From Anthoceros angustus (Eukaryota; Streptophyta; Anthocerotopsida; Anthocerotales; Anthocerotaceae): a DNA stretch of 64,000 bases. Below, piece after piece: positions 32,501-42,663 of the stretch (the first letter of the stretch is position 1; every line of letters begins with the position of its first letter). The stretch spans positions 805,884 to 869,883 of the forward strand of contig MU008180.1 in assembly GCA_010909165.1 (NCBI GenBank), in the 5' to 3' direction. The notes under the pieces are model-generated. The model had not been told where the DNA came from and did no database searches. It saw only the letters and a list, made by a program, of their open reading frames with translations. A program made the position numbers and the translations under genes.

Positions 32501-35500
32501 GATGGTAGCAATCAGTGCACGTCCCTGGAACCTGTATGGGTGCAAGTTAGCCTGTCAGTTGCCAGAATTGTGCTGATTTCCTGAACAGCTGCACATAAAA
32601 GGGTTGGTCGTCTTATTGCAGGGCAGGAAATTATTACCTGTGGTGCAGCTTTGGGATCGGCAGCTAGGATATATGTGGTTCAAAATGGTTCAATATCTCT
32701 TTCCAGAGTCCCGGAACCAACGTTGAAGGATGCTATAAGACAGCAACGGGAGTCATCTGCTTCTGTTCTTGGTGGCTGGAGTACCAGATTTGGGTCTTTT
32801 CTGAAGACAACAGGTTCGGGTAGCACACCACAATCTCCTCGAGGAAGTATTATAGCAGCTGGTCCAGATTCATTATCCAAGATTGGCAAGGCTGTAGACT
32901 TTAGGACTACATTGCCTGAACTGAAGCTAGACCTTGTAGGGGACAAGAGCCCTCTTGTACCTCGGCAGGGGGGAAGCCCAAGGCAGCATATTGGGTCTGT
33001 GGTTCTTCCAAGGCTGACCCATTATTCTGCCTTAATTGGATGTTGTAATGAAGCTAGCCCACGTGGTCTGTGCCCCTCTGAATGCCCCTACACTAACTAT
33101 GCGGTCATTGCATCAGCAAGGATGCCAAGAAGTTATAGCTCGGTGGCCATCTTGTTATGCCCTAAAGCCGCTGGTGGCTGTGCATGTGGTACTATCTAAT
33201 ATGTCTTTGATTCTCATGCATCCAGGTCTTCTGGCCCATGGACCATAACAACGTATGGTGTGTTTGGTGACGAGTGTCTCCTGAACTCCACGAAAGACGA
33301 TACTGATGGGCCACTTTCGCAAGCAGGAGCTGTTGTGGATAGTGCAGGGGCTGTGTGTTTATCTATTTCACTGGCTGAAGTCACAGCGATAATTGGCCCA
33401 GTGCAGGAGCTTCTTACGAGGAATGTGAACTTGAAGGTGTTACGGTGTGCACTTTTCCCTGTTCAATGAGTAATCAGTGTAATATGCAAAGTTTGATTTC
33501 TCAGGTGAAATATCGAAGGAGCCAGTGGGGCAACAAGAAGTAGATTGAAACATTCTGAACGACTCTATGTTTTTTTGCTAAATTCGGATACACTTTGTAG
33601 GAAAGTTCCATGCTTAGAGTATTTGACGGCCTCAGAGTTAGACTCCCTTTCTCGTTCCATGGGTATACTCAAACTCAAGCCTGGGGAGACTGTCTATCGA
33701 GCCTCTGACGTTGCCGACAGGCTGTTCATTGTTCGGAAAGGAACAGTTCATGAAGTCAGGGCTGAAACAAGTACTAGAGGAAGTATACGAAGTATTCCAG
33801 ATCAAGTTGTATATTCCAAGGGATCCTTTTTTGGGGATGAGGCTCTTTTGCAAGCAGGACCAAGGGCGTGCACAATGGTAGCGGGAGAAGCAGCACATGG
33901 TGGATTAGGTCAGAAAAGATTTCCTGATCATGGTTCCCTCGAGGATCAGACTCTTATCTGGATAGGCTACTTCTATTTAGGATGTCTTTTAGCGTTCTAC
34001 GTGCAATACATTGCATGTCTCCCACTTTGTCATGGCTGTTACAGGAGTTGAACTGGTGTATCTGGATAGGGCTGTGTTGGAGACCAATCTTGGCCCGTTG
34101 GTTGAGCTAAATGAACTCCGGAGAAAGGAAAATGAGCTAAGAGGCATTGTGAAAACGATAGTTTTTGAGGAGCTTCAAATCATCGGACTTCTAGGAACAG
34201 GCATGATCTCCTCCTTGTCTCGGCAAGATTACTTTTGGGCATACCAACTGGTCAAAGGATCCTGGCGCGCGATTTCCATACCAGCCCAGGCGGAGCATTT
34301 GATCACTTTTAAAATGTTTGAGCATTTGATCACTTTTAAAATGTTTTGCATACAGGCCTTTTTGGGAAGGTGAAGTTGGTCTATAGCAATCGCAGTAAAA
34401 TGCACTATGCATTAAAGTGCGTGAATAAAGCTAAGGTATCATACTGTTATTGAATTTAACTGGGATGTGTTATACGTCTATGACTTATCTTTATTTATTA
34501 ATATCAAATAATACATTTTCACATAATTATATAATCCTCGTGGTAATCATGCAGGTTGTTAAAATGCAGGAGGAAGAACATCTTCGAAATGAAAAGTTGC
34601 ATATGGCAGAATTAGATCACCCGTTCATAACAAAGTTAATCCGCACTTTCAAGGATCAGACTTGTGTAAATTATTTCTCCGTGATTGTGCTTGAATGTTC
34701 TATATGTGTAGTTGTTGTATTTTTGTTTAATTTATCTTTTACTGAGATAATGTTTATTTGTAATGATATCATGTAGGTATATCTCTTACAAGAACTTACT
34801 ACGGGCCGAGAATTGTTTCTGTTTATGGAAAAAATTGGCCGTTTGCAAGAGTGGGAAGCTGCTTTTTATGCCGGAGGAGTACTTCTTGCGTAAGGTTTTA
34901 GAATAATGTTTCTAGTTTTTATTTCCACACTTGTTATCTGAATTACAAAATGATTTGTAATTTATAGGCTTGAGTACATGCATTCAAAAGGGATTGTGTA
35001 TAGAGACTTGAAACCGGAAAACACACTCATTGGAGATAATGGCTATCCTAAGCTTATTGATATGGGGTTTGCAAAAAAAATTCACAATCGACGAACGTAT
35101 TCCATGTGTGGAACACCAGACTATATGGCACCAGAGATTATAAAACGACAAGGACATGGCAAAGCGGTTGATTATTGGGCCTTAGGATGTATGATCTTTG
35201 AAATGATAACGAACACAAGTCCTTTCAATCGGTGTGACGATTCTCCACAAGTAAGGATGTGATTCGATTTCTTCTATGATATTAAAAAAATAGTTTTTAC
35301 AGTAAAATATCGTTGAACTATTATGATTCCATCAGGTAGTCTTTCAAAGAATAACAGAAGGACGGATGCGCTTCCCACCCTACATGAGTTTTAATGCTGT
35401 TGATATTATTAAAAAGTTACTGGATTCCAATCCTGAGACTCGTTTGGGATGTCGTAAACGAGGTGCCCTTGATGTTAAAGAACATCCTTTTTTCACGAAC

Positions 35501-35809
35501 TTGATAAACTTTCAACTTTTAATACGGCAAAAGGAAGATCCTCCTGTAAGTAAAATTGTTTAACATTTGAGTGGAATAAAATATTTTCATAATAAAACTT
35601 GAGTTTTGATAAAGTGCATAAGTCTATTAGAAAATCTGAATAAAATAATTAATATAATAATATAACAATAATAATAATTTTATTTTTAATAGATGATACC
35701 CCCAAGGATCATGGACTATTCATCACTATGTATTCGCGATGATGAACCAGAATATGTGGATGTTTCCAACTCTCCAATAATTGATAGAAACTGGGACGAT
35801 ATTTTTTAG
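29530..35809 (+). CDS. PKG: cGMP-dependent-kinase-like protein: four cyclic-nucleotide-binding modules plus AGC kinase
   Basis: Predicted cyclic-nucleotide-activated Ser/Thr kinase. Order: an unusual helical N-terminal region (about 29640-30040, inclusion uncertain); acidic/Ser-rich exon 30104-30371; a basic linker (RRERIR, then [16 protein letters not shown]); CNB-A (30821-31560: [30 protein letters not shown]); CNB-B (about 31680-32340, GEALLLS without the phosphate-binding Arg); CNB-C (about 32380-33440, VFGDECLL with an insert, Arg missing); CNB-D (about 33600-34100: [34 protein letters not shown]). The kinase follows: Gly loop GLLGTGLFGKV split by an intron, ALKCVNKAK (Lys), [16 protein letters not shown] (DMG in place of DFG), [10 protein letters not shown], and a C-terminal AGC tail ending DRNWDDIF then TAG (35807-35809). 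There is no PP2C domain, unlike rice-type PKG. Start codon is provisional; from 30510 onward the model is firm. Confidence 0.85.
34293..34346. repeat. 27-bp perfect tandem repeat in a PKG intron
   Basis: Two identical copies of a 27-bp word (34293-34319 and 34320-34346) beginning GAGCATTTGATCACTTTTAA. It sits next to the acceptor of the intron that splits the kinase glycine loop; that intron seems to use a GC donor at about 34199. Confidence 0.9.
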
Positions 35810-36800
35810 TTATGAGTGTACTTTTTTGTTTACAAGGATGCCTCAAACAGTATTTTATCATGAAATTGAAGAAGATCTCTTCTCGTATTATCTGGTAAAT
35901 AGTCTTCCTTGCTGAGAAGCTTTGAGCAATATCAAAGTGGGCTTACACTTGGTTCACATTATTACTTTTGGTTCACATTATGTCGGTGCAGCAAAAAACT
36001 ATTTCTGGTTAATCTTGCCTACATTTAAAGAGACTATTTGATAGACCTGTCTTTGTATAAAATGTAAGTAGAGCATGTGTCACGTGCATGGATTTTACGT
36101 AGAGATAGGTTTGTTTGTTGGTTCTCCTTTTTTGGCACGTTTTTCATGTTTTGCTTGTATTCCTCGTGTACTTTTCTTGGCAACTTAAATCATAATTTTT
36201 TACCATGTAAAAAAAATTTACCATGTAAAAAAAACTTTTTTTTATTGGCAACTTGGCCTTGATTTTCTTAGTCGACCATCGACGTCACCAACCGCTCGCC
36301 GCAAGAACGCATCCAACTACTGAGAGAGAACATGTGTCAAGCAACGAAAGCGATCCAATCAAACTAATAACAAAATCTACGACCAGATACAAGATAGGAT
36401 AGAGCATGAAAATGATAGCCTTCCTCAACCAGGAGAGCAAGAAGAAAACGAACAGAAACTAAAGGGTATTGTCTTTGTAGCCAATGTTTTGTTGCACTTC
36501 CTTGCTAAGTTGTAGCTACATCCTATAATTTCAATTCCACATTTTCATAAACAACCTTGACTTTAAGTAGAAAACTATGGAGCCACGCATTGATGACTTC
36601 ATGGGAGGAAGTCATCTTCATGACGACTCCAAAAGACTTGTTAGTCAAACAGTTGACGTCAATTGTTTTTGGAGGTGATGGAAATTACACCAAGGCTGAG
36701 ATTGACACTGAGGACGAGGGTCAAAGCTACGACGAGAAATTTCAAAGAACCGCATAAGGAAATGCCACTTGCAGCCACTTCATTTGTAACAGGGATGGGA
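35776..36800 (+). repeat. Segmental duplication, copy A: 3' end of the PKG-like gene plus downstream 1 kb
   Basis: From the last codons of the kinase (IDRNWDD) through about 36800, this stretch recurs at 45850-46826 in the same orientation about 10 kb away, with roughly 90% or better identity by eye. Copy A carries an extra base near 36658 that breaks the small frame (MEPRIDDFMGGS) which is open in copy B. A poly-A/T-rich stretch (36200-36245) is longer in copy A. Confidence 0.88.
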
Positions 36801-37430
36801 GGCCTACAATATTGTGTGCTATTTGGATGGAGTCCTGAGTTGCCACTCACAATAGTTATAGCTAGGAACTTGGGGATGAACATTAGAATGTATGTGCACC
36901 GTCATGACGAGGGAGCACGTAAACATGTACCCCGCCACATATATATGAACGGAGAAACAGGATGTTGAGACTGAGGGTTCATCAGTCTCAACATCTCTAT
37001 TGCATAACTGCATATTCTAGTCTCCTTGGGTGGCCTTACATACAGCCATCTATCATTCTCAATCTTTAGATTTTGAGGTCCCAAACGAAGATGACCCATA
37101 ATCATCCCAAGCTTGAAGGAGACATGGTTGCGAAGATGGAGTGGAAGCAAGGGTCTTCGAGGCTTGGAAAGGATACGAAAAAATTGCTTGTAAGTCTGGA
37201 GGTTAGTGGATAAAGATACAGAGACAGGAGACGAGGTGTAGGAGAGATAGGTGGATTGCAATTCATTGTGAATCGACCTATTGGAAGGAGGAGGCAAAAA
37301 TTAGAAGTGGGGTGGGCTGGAAGACTTTCGGGACAAAAGCCAAGCTTCTCGAGCCAAGCAGAAGACTAGGCATACCAGCGAGTCTTGTGACCTAAAGAGG
37401 GAATTGGAAAGCAAGAAGGAGGTACAGGGG
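36801..37430. other. No gene recognised
   Basis: Mixed-composition sequence after the end of the duplicated segment. Probably the downstream tail of the LINE remnant that begins at about 37440 on the minus strand, but I see no motif here. Confidence 0.35.
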
Positions 37431-37439
37431 GAGTAGAGG

Positions 37440-38065
37440 TGGGCTAATTGGACTGAGCTTCCTCTAAAGAATAGAGGCGGTACCAGAAGCTAGTTAGACG
37501 AAATACAACCTCAAGCTCAAACGAGATGATCGCAAACTTTGCAAAAAAGATGGCCAAGGGGACAGACTTCTTACAAACGATATATTGCAAAAGAAAGGAT
37601 GTCTATACTTCCTCCACCTTGCTCCAATCATCTTGCGATATAGGGGCCCCAAAACTTCGTAGCATATATACTGGAAGGAACAACAACTTCGTTGAACAAT
37701 CATTGCCGAGTGTGCATGTCATGATGTGCATCCTAGAGCATTGCCTCCGAACTCCACACATTGATGCCACACCCTTGACAATGCGAGCAACAGCAGAAAG
37801 CTTGCACTGAAATCTCATGGCATGAAGAGTTCTGCTTGCACTGAAATCTCATGGCATGAAGAGTTACTTCCAGGTGAACACGTATTAAGACTGAACAATC
37901 TCAACGGGCTGACAATAATTGTGAACTGCAAATTGTGATCAATAGGACGAACATGAGCTTGATCTTCTTCAAGTTCACCTCCAAGTCACTAGCCTTACAT
38001 AAGCGAGACAATACATCGAGTTGTCGTTGAAGGCCCCCTAGATTACTTTCATCTTCTTGAACTAA
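37440..38065 (-). pseudogene. LINE (non-LTR retrotransposon) fragment, 3' part of reverse transcriptase ORF
   Basis: On the minus strand LGGLQRQLDVLSRLCKA followed by SDLEVNLKKIK (about 38035-37950) is the conserved region after the RT catalytic box of plant LINE ORF2. Downstream come LLFLPVYMLRSFGAPIS (about 37690-37640) and FELEVVFRLTSFWYRLYS (about 37530-37470), the typical post-RT pieces. Stops and frame changes show it is dead and 5'-truncated. Confidence 0.7.
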
Positions 38066-38268
38066 TTGGAATGTTTTTCTATATTAGTGCTTTTAAAGTT
38101 CCAAAATGACAAAGAAAATCATTACCTTGTTATTAAAATTATAAAACTATTTTTATTAATATTAAAGTTTCATCTTAAAAAAAAACTATTCGGGAAATGG
38201 GCGCCAAAACTCTAGCCCCCCACGCTAGCTCCTCGTATCCTTCAATCACTAGGCACGTATCATTGTAA

Positions 38269-40863
38269 ATGCAAGCTCACTTATTTCTTCACCAAGACAA
38301 AGGGTGCAAACTCAATTCAAGGGTAACTACTGTTTTGTGCAAATACATACTTATGTCTGATGAAACTCATATCTGTAGGATTGGACGTTTTGCTAGACGA
38401 GGACACACCACACGCCAGGTAGGAGGAGAGGATTGGAGGATGTTCACGCAGTTTCGTATTGTGAACATCACCTCCGGCTTGACCGCAACAGGAAGCCCAG
38501 CTCCCCAAGGAAACAAGGAGGTACCAAGGCAAGGAGGAGGCATCAGGAGCTCGGAAGGGTGGAGCGATGGCAGCGTCTTCGCTTGGACAGCCAACATTTC
38601 ACGGTACAGCAAAAATGGTCAGGTTGGCCAGGCTCTCTCAACCTACGACAAGATGCAACAGGCCGGTGTGCATCCCAACAGCCACACCTTTGTCACTCTG
38701 CTCAAAGCATGCACCAAGTCACGAGACCTGCAGCACGGCAAGCGCATTCACGCACACGCTCGAGCACATGGACTGGAATCTCATGCCTTCGTCGCGTCTG
38801 CGTTGATCACCATGTACGCAAAGTGTGGCAGCGTCGCGGACGCGCAGCAGGTGTTCGATGCCTTGCCTCGCCGTCACTTGGATATTGTGTCGTGGAATGC
38901 CATGATTGCGGCGCATGCGCAGCAACAGCAGGGATCGCAAGCCTTGCACCTTTTCCGGCTCATGCAACAACAGCCAGGGGTTACGCCAAACGCACGAACT
39001 TTTGTCAGCACTCTTCAAGCATGTGGCAGCCTTGCGCAGGAGGAGGAAGGTGCGCTGGTGGATGGCCAACAGGTTAAGCTCCACTCCCTGCTACAGGCCA
39101 GGGACATTCATGCTGCAGCCAGGAAAGGCGGATTTGATTCTCATGGCTTTGTTGCCAATACCTTACTTACAGTCTATTCCAAATGTGGCAGCATCGAGGA
39201 TGCTGAACGCGTGTTCCACACTTTGTGCCACTGCGATTTGGTGTCATGGAATGCTATGCTTGCAGCGTATGCACAGCAGCAGAACCTAGCACCCAAGGCC
39301 TTGACTCTCTTTCAGCAAATGCGACATCAGGGGGTGAGGCCAGACGCACGCTCCCTTGTAAGTGTGCTGCAAGCATGTGCTAGCATGGCGCAGAGCAGGG
39401 AGGAGGTCCTGAGGAAGGGCAGGGAAGTACATTGTGTAGCTACAGCTTGTGGCCTGGATTCTCACCTCTTTGTGGCTAACGCTTTGCTCACGATGTATGG
39501 AAAGTGTGGGAGCATCGAGGATGCCCGCCAGGTTTTTGAAACACTGCACGACCGCGACGTGGTGTCATGGACTGCCATGATCGCAGCCTATGTCCAGCAG
39601 GAGCAATCGGAAGCTGCCCTGCATGCTTTTTGGCAGATGCAAGGCGAAGGAGTTAGGCCAGATGCGAGAGCCTTTGTCACCGCTCTGCAAGCATGTGGTA
39701 ACCTCGCTGAGAAGGAGCTAGCTTCTCCTCCCTTCAACGGTCAGACTGTGAAGCCGTGGTCCCTTCAACGGGGGAAGGAGGTACATGCTGCGGCTAAAGC
39801 AAGGGGATTTGACTCAGATTCCTTTGTGGGTAATTGTTTGATTAGTATGTATGCCAAGTGTGGGAGCATCAAACATGCAGAGGACGTGTTTTATACACTG
39901 TCCAAGCGAGATGTGGTGTCGTGGACTGCTATGGTCGAAGCATATGCCCACAACGACCAAGCAGAAAAGGCATTACAATTCTATTCTCAGATGCAGGCAG
40001 GAGGCATGAAGTCCAATGAGGCAACTTTTGTTTCCGTTTTGAAGGCTTGCAGCAGTATAGGGGCGTTAGAAATGTGTGTGCGCACTCATCAAAGTATTGT
40101 GCAGAGCGGATTCGGTCACAGTCTTTGTGCTGCGAACAGTCTTATTCATGCCTACGGCAATTGTGGCAGCATGGTGGATGCACAATGTGTATTCAACTCA
40201 TTGCCTCACCCTGATGTGGTGTCATGGTCTGCACTAATTGCTGGGTATGCCCGACAAGGAGATTGTTTGACAAGTATCCAGTGCTACGAGAGCATGCGTC
40301 TGGCAGGTGTGGAACCGAATGCCGTCACATTTCTGGCTCTCTTGTCTGCATGCTGTCATGCTGGCATGGTGGATAAGGGATTGGAGAGCTTTGAAAGGAT
40401 GACCAGAGATCATGGCATGTCTCCAGGGCTGGAGCACTTTGCTTGTGTCATTGATCTCGTTGGGCGTGCAGGACTCTTCAGCAAGGCAGAAGAGCTGGTT
40501 TCGCAGATGCCAATGAAGCCTGACCTTCCGGTGTGGCTTTGCCTACTTGGTGCCTGCCGAAATTATGGAAATGTGGTACTAGGCAAGCGAGCCTTTGACG
40601 GTGCCGTGCAGTTACAACCAAGACATGCAGCTGCCTACGTTCTCATGTCCAACATCTATATGGATGCTGGCATGCAAGACTCTGCTAAGGGAATAGATGA
40701 GCTGAGGCAGGGTTTACTTGCATGGAAAAAAACCGGGCAGAGCTGGATTGAGCATGATCAGGAGGTACACACGTTTTTGGTGGGAGACTGCCTCCATCCA
40801 CAGGAGGCAGTGATATACAAATTGCTCAAACTCCTAAGCTCGCAGATCAGGAAAGATGCTTGA
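38269..40863 (+). CDS. Pentatricopeptide repeat protein, PLS class with E domain
   Basis: Sequence-specific RNA-binding protein, almost certainly organellar, in RNA editing or processing. A single exon of 864 residues. From about residue 105 it is a continuous array of PPR modules, with motifs such as FVTLLKACTKSRDLQHGKRI, ALITMYAKCGSVADAQQVF, VVSWTAMIAAYVQQEQSEAA and DVVSWSALIAGYARQGD. The C-terminus has the E1/E2 signature (HFACVIDLVGRAGLFSKAEE, AAAYVLMSNIYMDAGMQ, SWIEHDQEVHTFLVGD). There is no DYW domain, so an editing partner would have to supply the deaminase. Two modules carry inserts (about residues 255-275 and 480-500) before the helix pair. The first 100 residues are not PPR-like; the true start could be a later ATG (for example codon 28), and organelle targeting is not obvious. 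Confidence 0.93.
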   Translation: MQAHLFLHQDKGCKLNSRVTTVLCKYILMSDETHICRIGRFARRGHTTRQVGGEDWRMFTQFRIVNITSGLTATGSPAPQGNKEVPRQGGGIRSSEGWSDGSVFAWTANISRYSKNGQVGQALSTYDKMQQAGVHPNSHTFVTLLKACTKSRDLQHGKRIHAHARAHGLESHAFVASALITMYAKCGSVADAQQVFDALPRRHLDIVSWNAMIAAHAQQQQGSQALHLFRLMQQQPGVTPNARTFVSTLQACGSLAQEEEGALVDGQQVKLHSLLQARDIHAAARKGGFDSHGFVANTLLTVYSKCGSIEDAERVFHTLCHCDLVSWNAMLAAYAQQQNLAPKALTLFQQMRHQGVRPDARSLVSVLQACASMAQSREEVLRKGREVHCVATACGLDSHLFVANALLTMYGKCGSIEDARQVFETLHDRDVVSWTAMIAAYVQQEQSEAALHAFWQMQGEGVRPDARAFVTALQACGNLAEKELASPPFNGQTVKPWSLQRGKEVHAAAKARGFDSDSFVGNCLISMYAKCGSIKHAEDVFYTLSKRDVVSWTAMVEAYAHNDQAEKALQFYSQMQAGGMKSNEATFVSVLKACSSIGALEMCVRTHQSIVQSGFGHSLCAANSLIHAYGNCGSMVDAQCVFNSLPHPDVVSWSALIAGYARQGDCLTSIQCYESMRLAGVEPNAVTFLALLSACCHAGMVDKGLESFERMTRDHGMSPGLEHFACVIDLVGRAGLFSKAEELVSQMPMKPDLPVWLCLLGACRNYGNVVLGKRAFDGAVQLQPRHAAAYVLMSNIYMDAGMQDSAKGIDELRQGLLAWKKTGQSWIEHDQEVHTFLVGDCLHPQEAVIYKLLKLLSSQIRKDA

Positions 40864-41429
40864 TTTGATTTCACATGCGAAGCTGATTATTTATGGTTGT
40901 AAGCCAAGGCCCTGCCTAGGTGGCTTTCACAAGATACAAGTGAAGTATGGACACGAATGCCAGCTGCACTGCTACGATCCCAAGTAAGATACAGGTGAAG
41001 TATGGACAGTAATGCTAGCTGGACTGCTACGATCCCGTGTTAGAGTGAGCTGCAAAATCCTCAGTCCCGTCTTCCCTGTTAGCAGTTAGCAACGTTGAGT
41101 TGCAAAATACTGGCTGTCATTCTTGCAGACCTGACAACGTGGAACTCCTCTTCTGAAGCTCAGCTGTTCAAGGACCAGATGTACAACTCTTGAAGGCTCT
41201 TCTGTAATTCTAAACACTGGAGCAGACAGATACAGTATACGTTCTCCTCCGTATGCATACCGTGCATGACTGTATGCTACAGCTGGACCTGCCAGCTGGT
41301 TGGAAGGAAGCTATGCCTTTTAGTGCTAAGAGAAACGCTTGAAGGAAGGTCTGCATCAGTGGTTTGCTGTATGTGCGAAATCATGTATATGGAATGAAGA
41401 CTTAAGTGTACTCGGAATCTGAGAGTACA

Positions 41430-42130
41430 GCGGCCACCATGGTCCCTGTCAATCTGGGAAGGTTGGCCAGAACTTGTCTATCGCAAGGTGTGGAAACAGA
41501 TGTGATTGAGATTTCACTTGAGCACCTCAACCGATGCGACAATCAGGTAGAGCGGGATGACCATATCTCAGCGGCAGTCTCAAGGTGTGTGCCTCTGCAA
41601 AGGACCTGGTTTGCAGAAAGGAGGTGCAAGCCGACGTCCAGGCCGGTACCGGTGCTCTCAAGGCTCATCTATCTGTTGGCAACAGCCTGGTGAGTTCCAT
41701 GCTAAATGTTGCAGCTTGGATGAGGCTGGAAGTTTTTGACACCGTGTCCAGGAGAGATGTGGTGCTTTGGAATCCCATGTTCGTAGGAGCTACTGAGCAG
41801 GGCCTCTGCCACCCTAGTTCTGTATGCAAGAACGTAAGTTGAGGTTAATCGCTACAGCCGACTGTGTCACTTTGTTTGCCTTCTGCAGGCATATGCGAAT
41901 GTAGGTGCATCACAACAGGAAAAGCAGGTGCTGTGACGTGCTAGGGGCAGGGAAGGTGACGTCTGCATCCGCAGCTGCTTGGTGGACATGTGTTCGGAGA
42001 TGTGGTTGGTTGGATGATGCTCTGAGATCTCTGTTCAACAGCTTGTCCAGGAGAGGTTTGCTGACATGGACTGCCATGATTGCAGGGTAAAATCAACAGG
42101 GATTCGGTACATCAACCTCGGGCGTGGTAT
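41430..42130 (+). pseudogene. PPR gene remnant
   Basis: Pieces of PPR modules in changing frames: LKAHLSVGNSLVSSML, then FDTVSRRDVVLWNPMF (about 41660-41785), and GWLDDALRSLFNSLSRRGLL, then WTAMIAG (about 41995-42090). Frameshifts and stops separate them. It lies about 570 bp downstream of the intact PPR gene in the same orientation, suggesting a former tandem family member. Intergenic stretches 40864-41430 and 42131-42663 show nothing else. Confidence 0.72.
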
Positions 42131-42663
42131 GCAAGAACTCAACTCCAAGCCATTACTCCAGCGAATCATGGGTGCTTGCAAAACTTGTTCAAGTTTGGAG
42201 CCTTGTAACCGGGGAAGCAGATCGGGAAAGGCTTCACCGTTCCACCTTAGACGAGTAGCCCAATCTCGACCTAAACTGTGAGCACAGGTTTCCCGTGACC
42301 TTATCTCCTAGTGTCCGACCTATACAGCGCATCAAAGATTGGCTCAAATGTGAGTGGGACATGGGTTTAATGAAACGAGCAGACCTAATAGGTATCCAAG
42401 CGCATCACTACTATGAGCAATTTCTTAATCAAGAAATTAGCACCGGCATAGAGTAGATTCTAAGTTTGGAGTGTAGCATATACCAGATTCGGAGCTTGCT
42501 TGAAGTGCTCGCACCCCTATATATAATGATGTAGGATGGCTTTGTAAGAGTATGACTAGTCGTGTTCACATAATATTTGCTCGTACTAAAATATTTTATG
42601 TACAACTTTTTATTGTGGTCATTCTAGTTTGTACGTATTGTTTGTCTCGAGCCTTAGAGTAAC

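Noticed and set aside
36000-36260. LTR or tRNA-like element in the PKG 3' flank
   Set aside because: The sequence duplicated at 46 kb ends without inverted ends, primer-binding site or cloverleaf pairing that I can see.
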